From an uncultured Faecalicoccus sp. (GTDB lineage Bacteria; Bacillota_I; Bacilli_A; Erysipelotrichales; Erysipelotrichaceae), in assembly GCF_944325745.1 (NCBI RefSeq), contig NZ_CALVBG010000003.1, positions 1 through 41,711 on the forward strand: a stretch of DNA of 41,711 nt, in the 5' to 3' direction. The notes beneath the pieces are model-generated. The model worked only from the letters and a program-made list of their open reading frames with translations. It was not told the origin of the DNA and searched no databases. Numbering within the stretch: position 1 is the stretch's first letter; the number at the start of each line of letters is the position of its first letter. This document shows, in pieces, positions 25,822 through 34,222 of this stretch. Position numbers and translations under genes: made by a program.

Positions 25822-26805
25822 TTACTCAAGCTCTGCTTCGGCTTTCTTAATGATAGAATCCATATCTTCTGGACTGTCTGCCGGAACTTTACGAACATCA
25901 AATTCTACACCAAGATCTTTCAAGTCTTTGATGGTCTGAACATCGTCTTTATCAAAAGCCAACGCTTTTGTAACAGCCACTTTTCCTTGTGAATGAGCCA
26001 TGGAACCAATGTTCAACTTTTTGATCTCTACCCCACCTTGAATCGCTCGTAAAGCATCTTGTGGTGTTTCAAACAACAGTAAAGCTTTTGTTGCCCCAAA
26101 ACGCGGGTCTTTATCCACGGCGATCATCTTGTCGATAGGAACGACGTGCGCTTTAACGCCTGGAGGTGCCGCCTGAATGATCATATTTTTTCTCAAATCA
26201 TCATGAGCAACACTGTCAGAAACGACAATGATACGATCTGGCGAAGTAGATTTCGTCCAAGTCGTAGCCACTTGTCCATGTAACAAGCGGGTATCCACAC
26301 GAGCAAGAACATATTTAATATGGCCATCTCCTAGAACAGTTCCTTCAGGAATTGCCTGCTGTGGAGCTGAATTTTCTTGAGCCGACGTTTCTGATTCTTT
26401 CTGCGGTTCAAGATCTTCTGGCAATGAACGTACCCCTTCACGAGCCGTAGTAACAATATGAGTTGCAATCGCGTGAGCCGTATCCATACTCATTCGAGAC
26501 GCATAAGCTTCAATCAACATCGGCAAATTCAGACCGGTTACGATTGCCCATTTGTCATGCCCTTCTTTTAAGGCACTGGCTTGATTGAAAGGAGTTCCTC
26601 CCCAAAGGTCAACCAGGAATAAGACTTCTTCCTGATCCGTGAAAGAAGCGATGGCTTCTTCCATTTTGCTGCGAATGTCTTCAGGTCCTTCGCTAGGCTT
26701 CAATATGCATGGTTTGACATTGGCTTGTTCACCAAAGATCATAGAACCAGAATGATAGATGCCTTCGGCAAAGTCTCCGTGACTCGCAAGAATAATTCCT
26801 ACCAT
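25822..26805 (-). CDS. manX: PTS mannose-family IIAB component
   Basis: Soluble phosphotransfer subunit of 327 residues. The IIA domain begins GIILASHGDFAEGIYHSG, with phospho-His9. A Ser/Glu/Gln/Pro-rich linker (residues about 130-155) joins it to the IIB domain with YVLARVDTRLLHGQVATTW, whose His is the second phosphorylation site. Phosphate passes from HPr to IIA, IIB and the sugar. The start at 26805 has AGGAGG upstream. It is first in the operon, behind a 180-base regulatory region with repeated TCACAT elements. Confidence 0.96.
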   Translation of the reverse strand: MVGIILASHGDFAEGIYHSGSMIFGEQANVKPCILKPSEGPEDIRSKMEEAIASFTDQEEVLFLVDLWGGTPFNQASALKEGHDKWAIVTGLNLPMLIEAYASRMSMDTAHAIATHIVTTAREGVRSLPEDLEPQKESETSAQENSAPQQAIPEGTVLGDGHIKYVLARVDTRLLHGQVATTWTKSTSPDRIIVVSDSVAHDDLRKNMIIQAAPPGVKAHVVPIDKMIAVDKDPRFGATKALLLFETPQDALRAIQGGVEIKKLNIGSMAHSQGKVAVTKALAFDKDDVQTIKDLKDLGVEFDVRKVPADSPEDMDSIIKKAEAELE

Positions 26806-26961
26806 ATATACCTCCTAAACTAATGTGCGGGCTTATCAAGTATAAAGTTCTTCATAAGCTTACTTATACATGGTTACACCTAACTTTATTAAATCACATA
26901 CCCGTTGAAATTCAATGCTTTTCACAATAAATTCACATAATATTACATAATGTGAAAATGA
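26806..26961 (-). promoter_or_regulatory. PTS operon control region with repeated TTCACA/TGTGAA elements
   Basis: The region before IIAB holds TTCACA at 26921-26926 and 26932-26937 (11 bases apart), TGTGAA at 26951-26956, and TCACAT at 26894-26899. TTTTCACA (26919-26926) is an exact inverted match to TGTGAAAA (26951-26958). No -24/-12 sigma-54 promoter and no good cre site was found. A TATAAG or TATACT could serve as -10, but neither has a good -35. The repeats look like binding sites for an unknown regulator. Confidence 0.45.
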
Positions 26962-26989
26962 CAAAATAAAAGCGGAATTTTATTCCGCT
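26962..26989 (-). terminator. Intrinsic terminator after yneF
   Basis: Minus-strand AGCGGAAT-AAA-ATTCCGCT stem-loop (26971-26989), followed by TTTATTTT. It overlaps the stop end of the yneF-like gene. Confidence 0.88.
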
Positions 26990-27203
26990 AACGACTCTGA
27001 TTAATGGATTTCATGATTTGGCGAATCTGTGCTTCGCTCGGTTTACGTCCCATCTGAAGGAACATGGCCCGAATCATTTTCTCATTGATTGGTGGATTTT
27101 CCTTTAATTCTTTTTCAAATTTTTTCTTAGTGAAGTAAAATCCCAAGCCTCCACCGATAGCAACGCCAATCAACGTGTAAATTATTGAAGTTAACCATTC
27201 CAT
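26988..27203 (-). CDS. yneF: YneF family membrane protein (UPF0154)
   Basis: A 71-residue protein with one N-terminal membrane helix (residues about 5-25, IIYTLIGVAIGGGLGFYF), then a charged stretch KKKFEKELKENPPINEKMIRAMFLQMGRKPSEAQI that defines UPF0154. Its function is unknown. GAGGATG lies upstream of the start. It is probably transcribed from a promoter in the 3' end of the DMT transporter gene and ends at its own terminator. Confidence 0.93.
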   Translation of the reverse strand: MEWLTSIIYTLIGVAIGGGLGFYFTKKKFEKELKENPPINEKMIRAMFLQMGRKPSEAQIRQIMKSINQSR

Positions 27204-27236
27204 AAAAAATCATCCTCACTGTTATCACTATTAGAT

Positions 27237-27265
27237 ATATTACTATTTTTTTATTCTTTTGACAA
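27237..27265 (-). promoter_or_regulatory. Promoter for the yneF-like gene
   Basis: Minus strand: TTGTCA (27260-27265), 17-base spacer, TAATAT (27237-27242), overlapping the 3' end of the transporter gene. Confidence 0.65.
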
Positions 27266-28141
27266 CCGTTTGAAAATCCGATTTGTTTGAAAGAAATCCG
27301 ATCCCTCGACCAGCAAGACAGAAGAAAAGATCAACAATCCTCCGACGATCATCACAAAAGATTTTTGTTCATGTAAAAGCAAAAAACCAAAAACATTCGC
27401 AAAAAGAGACTCGGTGCACAACAGTACGCTGGCACTGGCGGCATCTGTATATTTTTGTGCAAATGTCTGAAGTTGAAAAGCCAGCCATGTGGCCACTAAG
27501 ATCATATAAAGGCAACTGAAGATCGCCTGCAATGAAATATGAGCCGGCCAAGTTTCCAACAAGAAACACCCCGGTATTGAAAGAAGAGCGGCTACGCTCA
27601 TCTGGATCGCATTGATCACCGTCACATCCTGATCTTTTGAAGAATATTCCAAAGACAAAATATGGCATGCGAAAAACAATGCACAGATCAAAGACAATAA
27701 ATCGCCAAAAGACAAGAAGATCGATCCTTGCGATAAAGACAAACAACCAATCCCGCACAAACAAACCACGCTCGCCAAAACTTGAATACGCAGCGGTCGT
27801 CTGCGAAATACGATCCAGGCTATATAAGGCACCAAGACAACATTAACAGCCGTCAAAAAAGCATTCTGTCCCGTATTCGTCAAATCCAAGCCAAATGTTT
27901 GAAACGCAAAAGCTAGGTATAAAAAGACACCGGATATTGCACCTTTTTTTAAAGCGTCGCGATTGATAGAACATCCTTTGACTTTGACAACACACCAACT
28001 TACGATGCCGGCTCCCAGAAAACGTATCCATAAGACAGTAAATGGATCAAAGGTAGAAAGGGCGGCATCGGTTGCGATGAATCCTCCGCCCCAAATTGCT
28101 GCAACGAGCAAGCACACGAAATTAGCTTTGTTTTTCGTCAT
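27251..28141 (-). CDS. DMT-superfamily (EamA) transporter
   Basis: A 296-residue integral membrane protein with about ten hydrophobic segments in two EamA repeats. The first opens [21 protein letters not shown] and contains [23 protein letters not shown]; the second contains [27 protein letters not shown]. These are drug/metabolite transporter signatures; the substrate, possibly an amino acid or metabolite efflux compound, cannot be inferred. The start overlaps the last 20 bases of parC, with GAGGT before the ATG. It appears to be transcribed at the end of parE-parC. Confidence 0.92.
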   Translation of the reverse strand: MTKNKANFVCLLVAAIWGGGFIATDAALSTFDPFTVLWIRFLGAGIVSWCVVKVKGCSINRDALKKGAISGVFLYLAFAFQTFGLDLTNTGQNAFLTAVNVVLVPYIAWIVFRRRPLRIQVLASVVCLCGIGCLSLSQGSIFLSFGDLLSLICALFFACHILSLEYSSKDQDVTVINAIQMSVAALLSIPGCFLLETWPAHISLQAIFSCLYMILVATWLAFQLQTFAQKYTDAASASVLLCTESLFANVFGFLLLHEQKSFVMIVGGLLIFSSVLLVEGSDFFQTNRIFKRLSKE

Positions 28142-30626
28142 GGCCTACCTCAAATAAAGTCAGCTGCTGCGTTTCCTTTTCATGGATCCAGTCGCCATCT
28201 ATGATCGTTTCAATGCCCTTAGAAATTACAAAGTTTTCAATCTGACCATAAGGCGAAGAGAAAGTAGATTCTGGACTCATCAAAGGTACCGAAGCAGGAA
28301 GAACCGAAATTCTTTCGCTAGCCTCGACCATAACAGGAACCTGAATATCCTCTAACGGCTGGATATACTGCACTTGACTTGGGTTGGATTTTACCAACTT
28401 ACAGATTCGGTTTCCTTTGGCCGGACGTCTAAATTCTGGAATCTGGGCAAGCTTTAAACGTTTCATCTGTCCTTTTTGTGTGATAAACAAGACTTGTCCG
28501 TGTTCTTTACTTAAGACACATACAGAACAAATGGAATCTTTGGCCTCCAGATTCATAGCTTTAACACCCTTAGAACGCAAGGAAATCACCGGAACCTGAT
28601 CCGCTGCATAAGAGAGCGCAAACCCATTGGTCGATGCCAGCAAGATCTTATCATCTTGATGGAAAGACGGGAGCGCCGCAATCATTTCGTCGGCTTCTCC
28701 GATCTTCATGCAGCAAATTGTTTTATTAGCCCGCGAAACCTTTAATTCCTGAAAGGCAGTTCGTTTGATCATTCCATAACGAGAAGCATAGATCATATCT
28801 ACATTCTTATCAAAATCATCAACGATCAATGCCTGGATGATCTTCTCGTTCGAATCAATCTTTAAATAATTGTTTAAATGTTTTCCAAGATCCTTCCATT
28901 TTGCTTCTTCTATGGAGTAAACCGGTAAATATCCATATGTTCCCCGACTCGTAAAGAATAGAAGTGTAGTGCGTGTGCTGCATTGTCCGGAGAATAAAAT
29001 AGGATCTCCTTCTTTATGCCCGCTCATGCTTTCTCCAGATGCATTATAAGAACGCAGGCTCACTCTTTTTACATAGCCGTCCCGACTCATCGTGACCATC
29101 ACTTGTTCGTCTGCGATCATGGCCATAGGATCGATCACCAGTTCTTCGATTTCATCTTGGATCACCGATCGACGCGGTGACTGGAAAATCGTGTTCACTT
29201 CTTTTAACTCTTTGATCAAAAGAGAATGCAACTTTTTGCGGCTGGTAAGAATCCCCTCCAATAAGTGAATTTCTTTCTGTAAAGAATCATATTCATCCCT
29301 AAGTTCCTGGATGTCGGTATGCGTCAATCGATATAATCGCATCGTTACGATTGCCTCGGCTTGAGCTTCTGAAAAAAAGAATCGTTCGATTAAATGATTC
29401 TTCGCGTCTTGTTTGTCTTTAGAAGAACGAATCAAGGCAATGATTTCATCCATCACCGATACAGCTTTGATCAACCCTTCTAAGATATGAGCACGTGCAC
29501 TTTTCGCATTTAAATCAAATCGACTGCGACGTAAAACGACCTCTTCCCTATGATTGATAAAAGAATCCAGTGCCATCGCTAAAGACATCTGTACTGGCGC
29601 CTTGTTTACGATTGCGATCATATTGTAATTATAAGAAATCTGTAAATCAGTATTCTTATATAAATAGTTTAGAATAGACTCATCGTTTGCCTCTTTCTTA
29701 AGATCCACAACGATACGCAAGCCATTTCGATCACTCTCATCACGAACGTCGAGAATTCCATCGACTCCTTTATTCAATCGGATATCATCGATCTTTTTGA
29801 CCAATTGACTCTTGATCACTTCATAAGGAATCTCCGTAACAACGAGCTGTTTGATCGTTCGCGTTTCTTCCACATGGACTTTGGAACGAATCAAGATCTT
29901 TCCTCTTCCCGAGGAAAAAGCTTCTTTGATGCCCTGGATCCCCATAACAATACCGCCGGTCGGAAAATCCGGACCCTTCACAAACTGCATCAAATCCTCT
30001 AAGGAACAGTTTGGATTTTCAATGCGGTAGATGGCTGCCTGAATCACTTCATTCAGATTATGCGGCGGAATATTGGTCGCATAACCGGCTGCAATCCCGG
30101 AAATCCCATGAGTCAGTAAATTAGGGTATCGGGCCGGCAGAACCGTAGGCTCCATTTTTTCATCGGAGAAATTGGGAGCCCATTGCACTGTATCCTTTTG
30201 TATATCTTGTAATAAAAAATCGCTGATTTTAGAAAGCCTGGCTTCGGTATAACGCATGGCCGCTGCCGGATCGTCATCAATCGATCCATTGTTTCCTTGC
30301 ATATCCACCAAAGGATGCGTGATCTTCCAAGGTTGAGACAAACGAACCATAGCATCATAAACCGAACTATCTCCATGCGGATGATAGTTCCCAATGACAT
30401 TACCAACGGTTTTTGCACTTTTTCGATACGGTTTCTGAAATGTGTTACCATCTTCATACATTGCGTATAAGATCCTGCGCTGTACTGGTTTAAGACCGTC
30501 ACGCGCATCCGGCAAAGCGCGCTCTTGAATGATGTATTTTGAATATCGCGCAAAACGATCCGCCATGATATCTTCTAACGAATTTTTTAAAATTTGTTCT
30601 TGATGAGCGTTGTTATTCTTTTTCAT
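28122..30626 (-). CDS. parC: DNA topoisomerase IV subunit A
   Basis: DNA-cleaving subunit of topoisomerase IV, which decatenates daughter chromosomes. The start [11 protein letters not shown] at 30626 has AGGAGG six bases upstream, giving 834 residues. The catalytic Tyr lies in [11 protein letters not shown]. The quinolone-contact region [12 protein letters not shown] has the susceptible-type Ser and Asp. Beta-pinwheel repeats fill the C-terminus. Gyrase would carry a GyrA box, which is not seen, and the ParE partner is adjacent. It overlaps parE by 14 bases. Confidence 0.96.
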   Translation of the reverse strand: MKKNNNAHQEQILKNSLEDIMADRFARYSKYIIQERALPDARDGLKPVQRRILYAMYEDGNTFQKPYRKSAKTVGNVIGNYHPHGDSSVYDAMVRLSQPWKITHPLVDMQGNNGSIDDDPAAAMRYTEARLSKISDFLLQDIQKDTVQWAPNFSDEKMEPTVLPARYPNLLTHGISGIAAGYATNIPPHNLNEVIQAAIYRIENPNCSLEDLMQFVKGPDFPTGGIVMGIQGIKEAFSSGRGKILIRSKVHVEETRTIKQLVVTEIPYEVIKSQLVKKIDDIRLNKGVDGILDVRDESDRNGLRIVVDLKKEANDESILNYLYKNTDLQISYNYNMIAIVNKAPVQMSLAMALDSFINHREEVVLRRSRFDLNAKSARAHILEGLIKAVSVMDEIIALIRSSKDKQDAKNHLIERFFFSEAQAEAIVTMRLYRLTHTDIQELRDEYDSLQKEIHLLEGILTSRKKLHSLLIKELKEVNTIFQSPRRSVIQDEIEELVIDPMAMIADEQVMVTMSRDGYVKRVSLRSYNASGESMSGHKEGDPILFSGQCSTRTTLLFFTSRGTYGYLPVYSIEEAKWKDLGKHLNNYLKIDSNEKIIQALIVDDFDKNVDMIYASRYGMIKRTAFQELKVSRANKTICCMKIGEADEMIAALPSFHQDDKILLASTNGFALSYAADQVPVISLRSKGVKAMNLEAKDSICSVCVLSKEHGQVLFITQKGQMKRLKLAQIPEFRRPAKGNRICKLVKSNPSQVQYIQPLEDIQVPVMVEASERISVLPASVPLMSPESTFSSPYGQIENFVISKGIETIIDGDWIHEKETQQLTLFEVGHDEKQS

Positions 30627-32550
30627 GGCGCACCTCCTTTGCATAATCATCTTCTAAGGTAAAGACGACATTATCCTCAATCCAGTTCCGACGAAGTTCG
30701 GCTTTATCACCCATCAGTTCATGCACACGGCGTTCAGCCATGACTGCATTTTCAATCGTCACACAAAGCAAGGTTCTGGTCTGTGGATTCATTGTCGTAT
30801 CCCATAACTGCGATGCGTTCATTTCCCCAAGACCCTTATAACGAGTGATCGTATACCCTTTTTTGAGTTCCTGTTTTTTCTCTTCCAGCTCTTCATCGGT
30901 ATACAGATAATACTCCTCTTTTCCTTTTGCGATGCGGTATAAAGGCGGCAAGGCGATATATAACATTTCATGATCGATCAGATCGCGCATATATCGGTAA
31001 AAGAATGTCAATAAAAGATTTTGTATATGCGCACCATCATCATCCGCATCGGTCATGATGATCACTTTGTAATAATTAGAATCCTCGGCATTAAAGTCTT
31101 TGCCGACACCAGCACCTAAAGCGTGGATGATCGTATTCAATTCTTCGTTTTTTTCAATGTTTTCTAAACTTGCTTTTTCGGTGTTCAAAACCTTCCCACG
31201 CAACGGCAAGATCGCCTGATATTTTGAATCTCGTCCTTGTTTGGCACTGCCCCCGGCAGAATCCCCTTCGACCAGATACAATTCTTTACGGCGTGCATCT
31301 TTACTTTGAGCACTGGCGAGTTTGCCCGACAACACTCTTTCTGATTTTTTATTCCCTTTTCCTTTTCTGGCATCTTCGCGGGCTTTTCGAGCAGCCATAC
31401 GAGCACTGGCGGCTTTTAACATCTTACGAACCAGTGTATTGGCAATCTCTTTATTTTCTTCTAAAAAATATCGTAGATTTTCGCTTACAATCGATTCTGT
31501 AGCCGCTTTAGCTTCCGGCGTTCCTAACTTTTCCTTCGTCTGTCCTTCAAACTGAAGAAGATTTTCAGGTACAGTCAGGTTGATCACCAGGGTCAATCCT
31601 TCGCGAATATCGTTTCCTTCAAATCCTTTATCTTTTTCTTTTAAAAAGCCATTCTTTCTCGCATATTCGTTGAAGACTTTGGTAAATGCCTGCTTGGCCC
31701 CCGTTTCATGACTTCCTCCGTCACGTGTTCGCACCATATTGGTGAAACTAAAGACATTTTCTTGGTAATCATCTGTATATTGAAAACATCCACGAATTCG
31801 AATTCCATTAGACAAGCCTTCAAAGCTGACAGGCTCGTGCATCGGAACATGATCTTGATCAATTTCTTGAATAAACGCCTGCAGTCCATTTTCATATTGA
31901 TAAGAAGTTTCTCTTTTCTTATTCCTTAGATCGGTAACGACCATTTCCAGTCCTTCAAGCAAGAACGCATCTTCTTGTGCTCTTTCACAGATTTTTGAAT
32001 AAGAAAAATGATTTTGTTTAAATATGTTTGGATTCGGCAAAAATTGTACAGTACTTCCTGTGCGATTGGTCTTACCGACTTTTTCGAGTTTACCGACTTT
32101 TTTACCGCCGTCTTCAAATAAAAGACTCCATACATCTTTTCCATCATGTACCGTCACTCTACACCAGCTACTCAACGCATTCACAACGCTGGCACCGACA
32201 CCATGCAACCCTCCGGCACTTTGATAACCGCCAGAACTTGTAAATTTACCGCCGGCATGAAGGACCGTAAAAATAACTTCAAGCGTGCTGACGCCGGATT
32301 TATGTTTTCCCACCGGCATACCGCGGCCATGATCTTCAACAGTGACACTATTATCTTTATTCAAAGTAATTTGGATCTTATTTCCATAACCGTTCAACGC
32401 TTCATCGATCGCATTATCGACGATCTCCCAAACCAGATGATGGAGTCCTCGAGTATCCGTTGAACCGATATACATGCCTGGACGCTTTCGTACTGCTTCC
32501 AAGCCTTCCAAAATCACTATACTGTTTTCATCATAAGAACTTTTAGGCAT
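30613..32550 (-). CDS. parE: DNA topoisomerase IV subunit B
   Basis: ATPase subunit of topoisomerase IV, 645 residues. The GHKL ATP site shows [20 protein letters not shown] and [15 protein letters not shown]. The Toprim domain shows [16 protein letters not shown] and DADDDGAHI. The length and its pairing with parC and plsY support ParE over GyrB. It is transcribed from a strong promoter that is divergent from plsY. Confidence 0.96.
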   Translation of the reverse strand: MPKSSYDENSIVILEGLEAVRKRPGMYIGSTDTRGLHHLVWEIVDNAIDEALNGYGNKIQITLNKDNSVTVEDHGRGMPVGKHKSGVSTLEVIFTVLHAGGKFTSSGGYQSAGGLHGVGASVVNALSSWCRVTVHDGKDVWSLLFEDGGKKVGKLEKVGKTNRTGSTVQFLPNPNIFKQNHFSYSKICERAQEDAFLLEGLEMVVTDLRNKKRETSYQYENGLQAFIQEIDQDHVPMHEPVSFEGLSNGIRIRGCFQYTDDYQENVFSFTNMVRTRDGGSHETGAKQAFTKVFNEYARKNGFLKEKDKGFEGNDIREGLTLVINLTVPENLLQFEGQTKEKLGTPEAKAATESIVSENLRYFLEENKEIANTLVRKMLKAASARMAARKAREDARKGKGNKKSERVLSGKLASAQSKDARRKELYLVEGDSAGGSAKQGRDSKYQAILPLRGKVLNTEKASLENIEKNEELNTIIHALGAGVGKDFNAEDSNYYKVIIMTDADDDGAHIQNLLLTFFYRYMRDLIDHEMLYIALPPLYRIAKGKEEYYLYTDEELEEKKQELKKGYTITRYKGLGEMNASQLWDTTMNPQTRTLLCVTIENAVMAERRVHELMGDKAELRRNWIEDNVVFTLEDDYAKEVRHEKE

Positions 32551-32575
32551 CTGATCATCCTTTCAACAACCATTG

Positions 32576-32604
32576 ATTATAAGGGAAAAATCAGTATTTT
32601 TCAA
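32576..32604 (-). promoter_or_regulatory. Promoter for parE-parC
   Basis: Minus strand: TTGAAA (32599-32604), 17-base spacer, TATAAT (32576-32581), about 25 bases before the parE ATG. Confidence 0.82.
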
Positions 32605-32633
32605 AAACATTCTTCAAATGATGAAGCCCTGGA

Positions 32634-32662
32634 TTTTCATTTGGAACAAAAACTGATAAAAT
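32634..32662 (+). promoter_or_regulatory. Promoter for plsY
   Basis: TTTTCA (32634-32639), 17-base spacer ending in TGA, then TAAAAT (32657-32662), giving an extended -10. It lies about 27 bases before the plsY ATG. Confidence 0.55.
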
Positions 32663-32689
32663 AAGGAAGAAATGAAAAGGTGATGGATC

Positions 32690-33313
32690 ATGAGTTTTCT
32701 AATTTTAGTGATTTGTATCGTAATGGGATATCTTTTAGGTTCAATTCCTTTTGCCCTGGTCATCGGAAAAGTATTTTATAAAACCGATGTCAGACAATAT
32801 GGTTCGGGGAATCTGGGTGGAACCAATGCCGGAAGAGTCTTGGGGCGAAATGCCGGGATTGCCGTCATTGCCTGTGATATCTTAAAAGTAGTCCTGGCCA
32901 TGGGACTAGCCAGCTTACAAAGCGAGACTTGCAGTATATGGTGCGGGGTCGCTTGTTGTTTGGGACATTGTTATCCGGTCTTTGCGCATTTTAAAGGCGG
33001 AAAAGCTGTCAGCACAATGTTTGGTTTTTTGGTTTCTCTATGGATATTTACTTTCCATGATATCAGCTATGCACTCGTTCCTTTAGGAATGTTTCTCGTG
33101 ATGTTGTATCTGTTTAAATATGTCTCTTTGGCAAGTATCGCCAGCTCGATTGCCAGCTGTATGTATATCACGGCACGGATCCTATCGCTTGATTTGAATC
33201 ATTTAATGATTATTTTAGCCAGCTGGCTGATGATGATCCTCGTTGTCTATCGCCATCGTTCCAACATTCATAAGATCATGAATGCCACTGAAAATAAAAT
33301 TTCCTGGATGTAA
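32690..33313 (+). CDS. plsY: Acyl-phosphate glycerol-3-phosphate acyltransferase PlsY
   Basis: Integral membrane enzyme that acylates glycerol-3-phosphate from acyl-phosphate, the first step of phospholipid synthesis. It has 207 residues with about five membrane helices. The three family motifs are visible: GSIPFALVIG, then YGSGNLGGTNAGRVLGRNAG, then GHCYPVFAHFKGGKAVSTMFG. AAGGTG lies upstream of the start. It is divergent from parE, a common Bacillota arrangement, and ends at a hairpin that also covers the comK ribosome-binding site. Confidence 0.96.
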   Translation: MSFLILVICIVMGYLLGSIPFALVIGKVFYKTDVRQYGSGNLGGTNAGRVLGRNAGIAVIACDILKVVLAMGLASLQSETCSIWCGVACCLGHCYPVFAHFKGGKAVSTMFGFLVSLWIFTFHDISYALVPLGMFLVMLYLFKYVSLASIASSIASCMYITARILSLDLNHLMIILASWLMMILVVYRHRSNIHKIMNATENKISWM

Positions 33314-33325
33314 CAAAACCGTAAG

Positions 33326-33365
33326 AACACCTCTTTAAAATAATGATGAAAGAGGTGTTTTTTTT
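33326..33365 (+). terminator. Terminator hairpin overlapping the comK ribosome-binding site
   Basis: Perfect 11-bp stem AACACCTCTTT (33326-33336) with AAAGAGGTGTT (33349-33359), a 12-base loop, and eight Ts ending at 33365. The right arm contains GAGGTG, the only Shine-Dalgarno candidate for the gene starting at 33366. The structure can both terminate plsY mRNA and block comK translation. Confidence 0.85.
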
Positions 33366-33782
33366 ATGTCTGATAACTATTTGTATTACGATTATGCGAC
33401 AAGTTCTGTCTGTAAAGTTAAAGAAGCAAGTCACGAATATGTTCCCGATTCCAGTATGCATCACTTTTTGGACCATCTTTGTATTCTTCATGGTTCTACA
33501 TTGGAAGGACGACGCGATGCGTTTCGCGCATTAATGAAAAAATCGCGATTTATTCCTATCGTAGTCAACCAAAATCCTCACGAAATCTATTTTCCCATCA
33601 AATCTTTAAAAGATCCGACCAATAAATGGATCTGTTATGAAAATATAGAAACAGTGATCGATCATAAAAAAACATGTACGATCGTGTTTAAAGACCATAC
33701 ATGTTTAGAATGTGAATATCCGCAACGAATCAAAGAAAATATTCGCGCGATTCGAAGATATATCAAAACTTTAAATCTCTAA
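33366..33782 (+). CDS. ComK-family competence transcription factor (short form)
   Basis: A 138-residue protein matching the central part of ComK, the activator of late competence genes in Bacillus. HLCILHGSTLEGRRDAF aligns with the CRFFGSSYAGRK segment of B. subtilis ComK, IPIVVNQNPHEIYFPIKSLKDPTNKWI with PPIMV..IFLFPTLSSTRPQCGWI, and FKDHTCLECEYPQRIKENIRAI with the following TFSNGKTMELPISYNSFENQV. It lacks the roughly 50-residue C-terminal extension of B. subtilis ComK. The ATG directly follows a terminator U-run, with its ribosome-binding site in the stem. Its 3' end overlaps the ridA stop on the other strand. With comEA/comEC in the same window, regulation of DNA uptake is a reasonable inference. 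Confidence 0.8.
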   Translation: MSDNYLYYDYATSSVCKVKEASHEYVPDSSMHHFLDHLCILHGSTLEGRRDAFRALMKKSRFIPIVVNQNPHEIYFPIKSLKDPTNKWICYENIETVIDHKKTCTIVFKDHTCLECEYPQRIKENIRAIRRYIKTLNL

Positions 33783-34210
33783 TTGTGGCAGTCTCCATCG
33801 CAATGCGAACAGCCGCCCGAACAGCTGTGTTCACTTTGTGCTTTCTCATAACGCAACGTATTTACACCTAAGGCCTCTACACAAACCAAGGCATCGTTTT
33901 CTAAACGATCCGCTTGAATAAATGTGCAAGATGGAAACGGTGGTTCAATAAATTTAGAGAAAACATTCAAAAACTCTGATTTATCATCCAAATTTCTTAA
34001 GTAGACAGTATATTTAACCAGATGATGCATTTTTAAACCAAAAGGCTCGATTGCATCCATTAAGGTATTGCAGCAAGATACAGTTTGTTCAGTGATCGTA
34101 TTTCCTTTTCCAATCTGCCCGCTGACATAGACAAAATCACCTAAACTTACCGCTTTAGAAACACAAGATCCTTCCTCTTGGATTCCGCTTGAATTCAAAA
34201 AAATATTCAT
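33779..34210 (-). CDS. RidA/YjgF-family protein with Cys-rich tail, Arg-deficient site
   Basis: A 143-residue Rid-family protein. The fold is recognisable from SKAVSLGDFVYVSGQIGKGN, KYTVYLRNLDDKSEFLNVF and ALVCVEALGV. In RidA the catalytic Arg lies in FPARSC; here the segment is PPFPSC, with the Arg missing, so imine deaminase activity is doubtful. The Glu of IEIEA is kept (VCVEA). A C-terminal tail EHSCSGGCSHCDGDCHN (C-x3-C-x2-C-x3-C-H) is not part of the normal family and looks metal-binding. It is last in the miaB-rnj-ftsK operon, 12 bases after ftsK. Confidence 0.85.
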   Translation of the reverse strand: MNIFLNSSGIQEEGSCVSKAVSLGDFVYVSGQIGKGNTITEQTVSCCNTLMDAIEPFGLKMHHLVKYTVYLRNLDDKSEFLNVFSKFIEPPFPSCTFIQADRLENDALVCVEALGVNTLRYEKAQSEHSCSGGCSHCDGDCHN

Positions 34211-34222
34211 AAAATCGATCTC

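Noticed and set aside
26806-26987. cre site or sigma-54 promoter before the PTS operon
   Set aside because: The nearest cre-like stretch has GC where the core needs CG, and no TGGCAC-N5-TTGCA pattern is present.
28122-30626. Quinolone-resistance substitution in ParC
   Set aside because: [12 protein letters not shown] has the susceptible-type Ser and Asp seen in many Bacillota.
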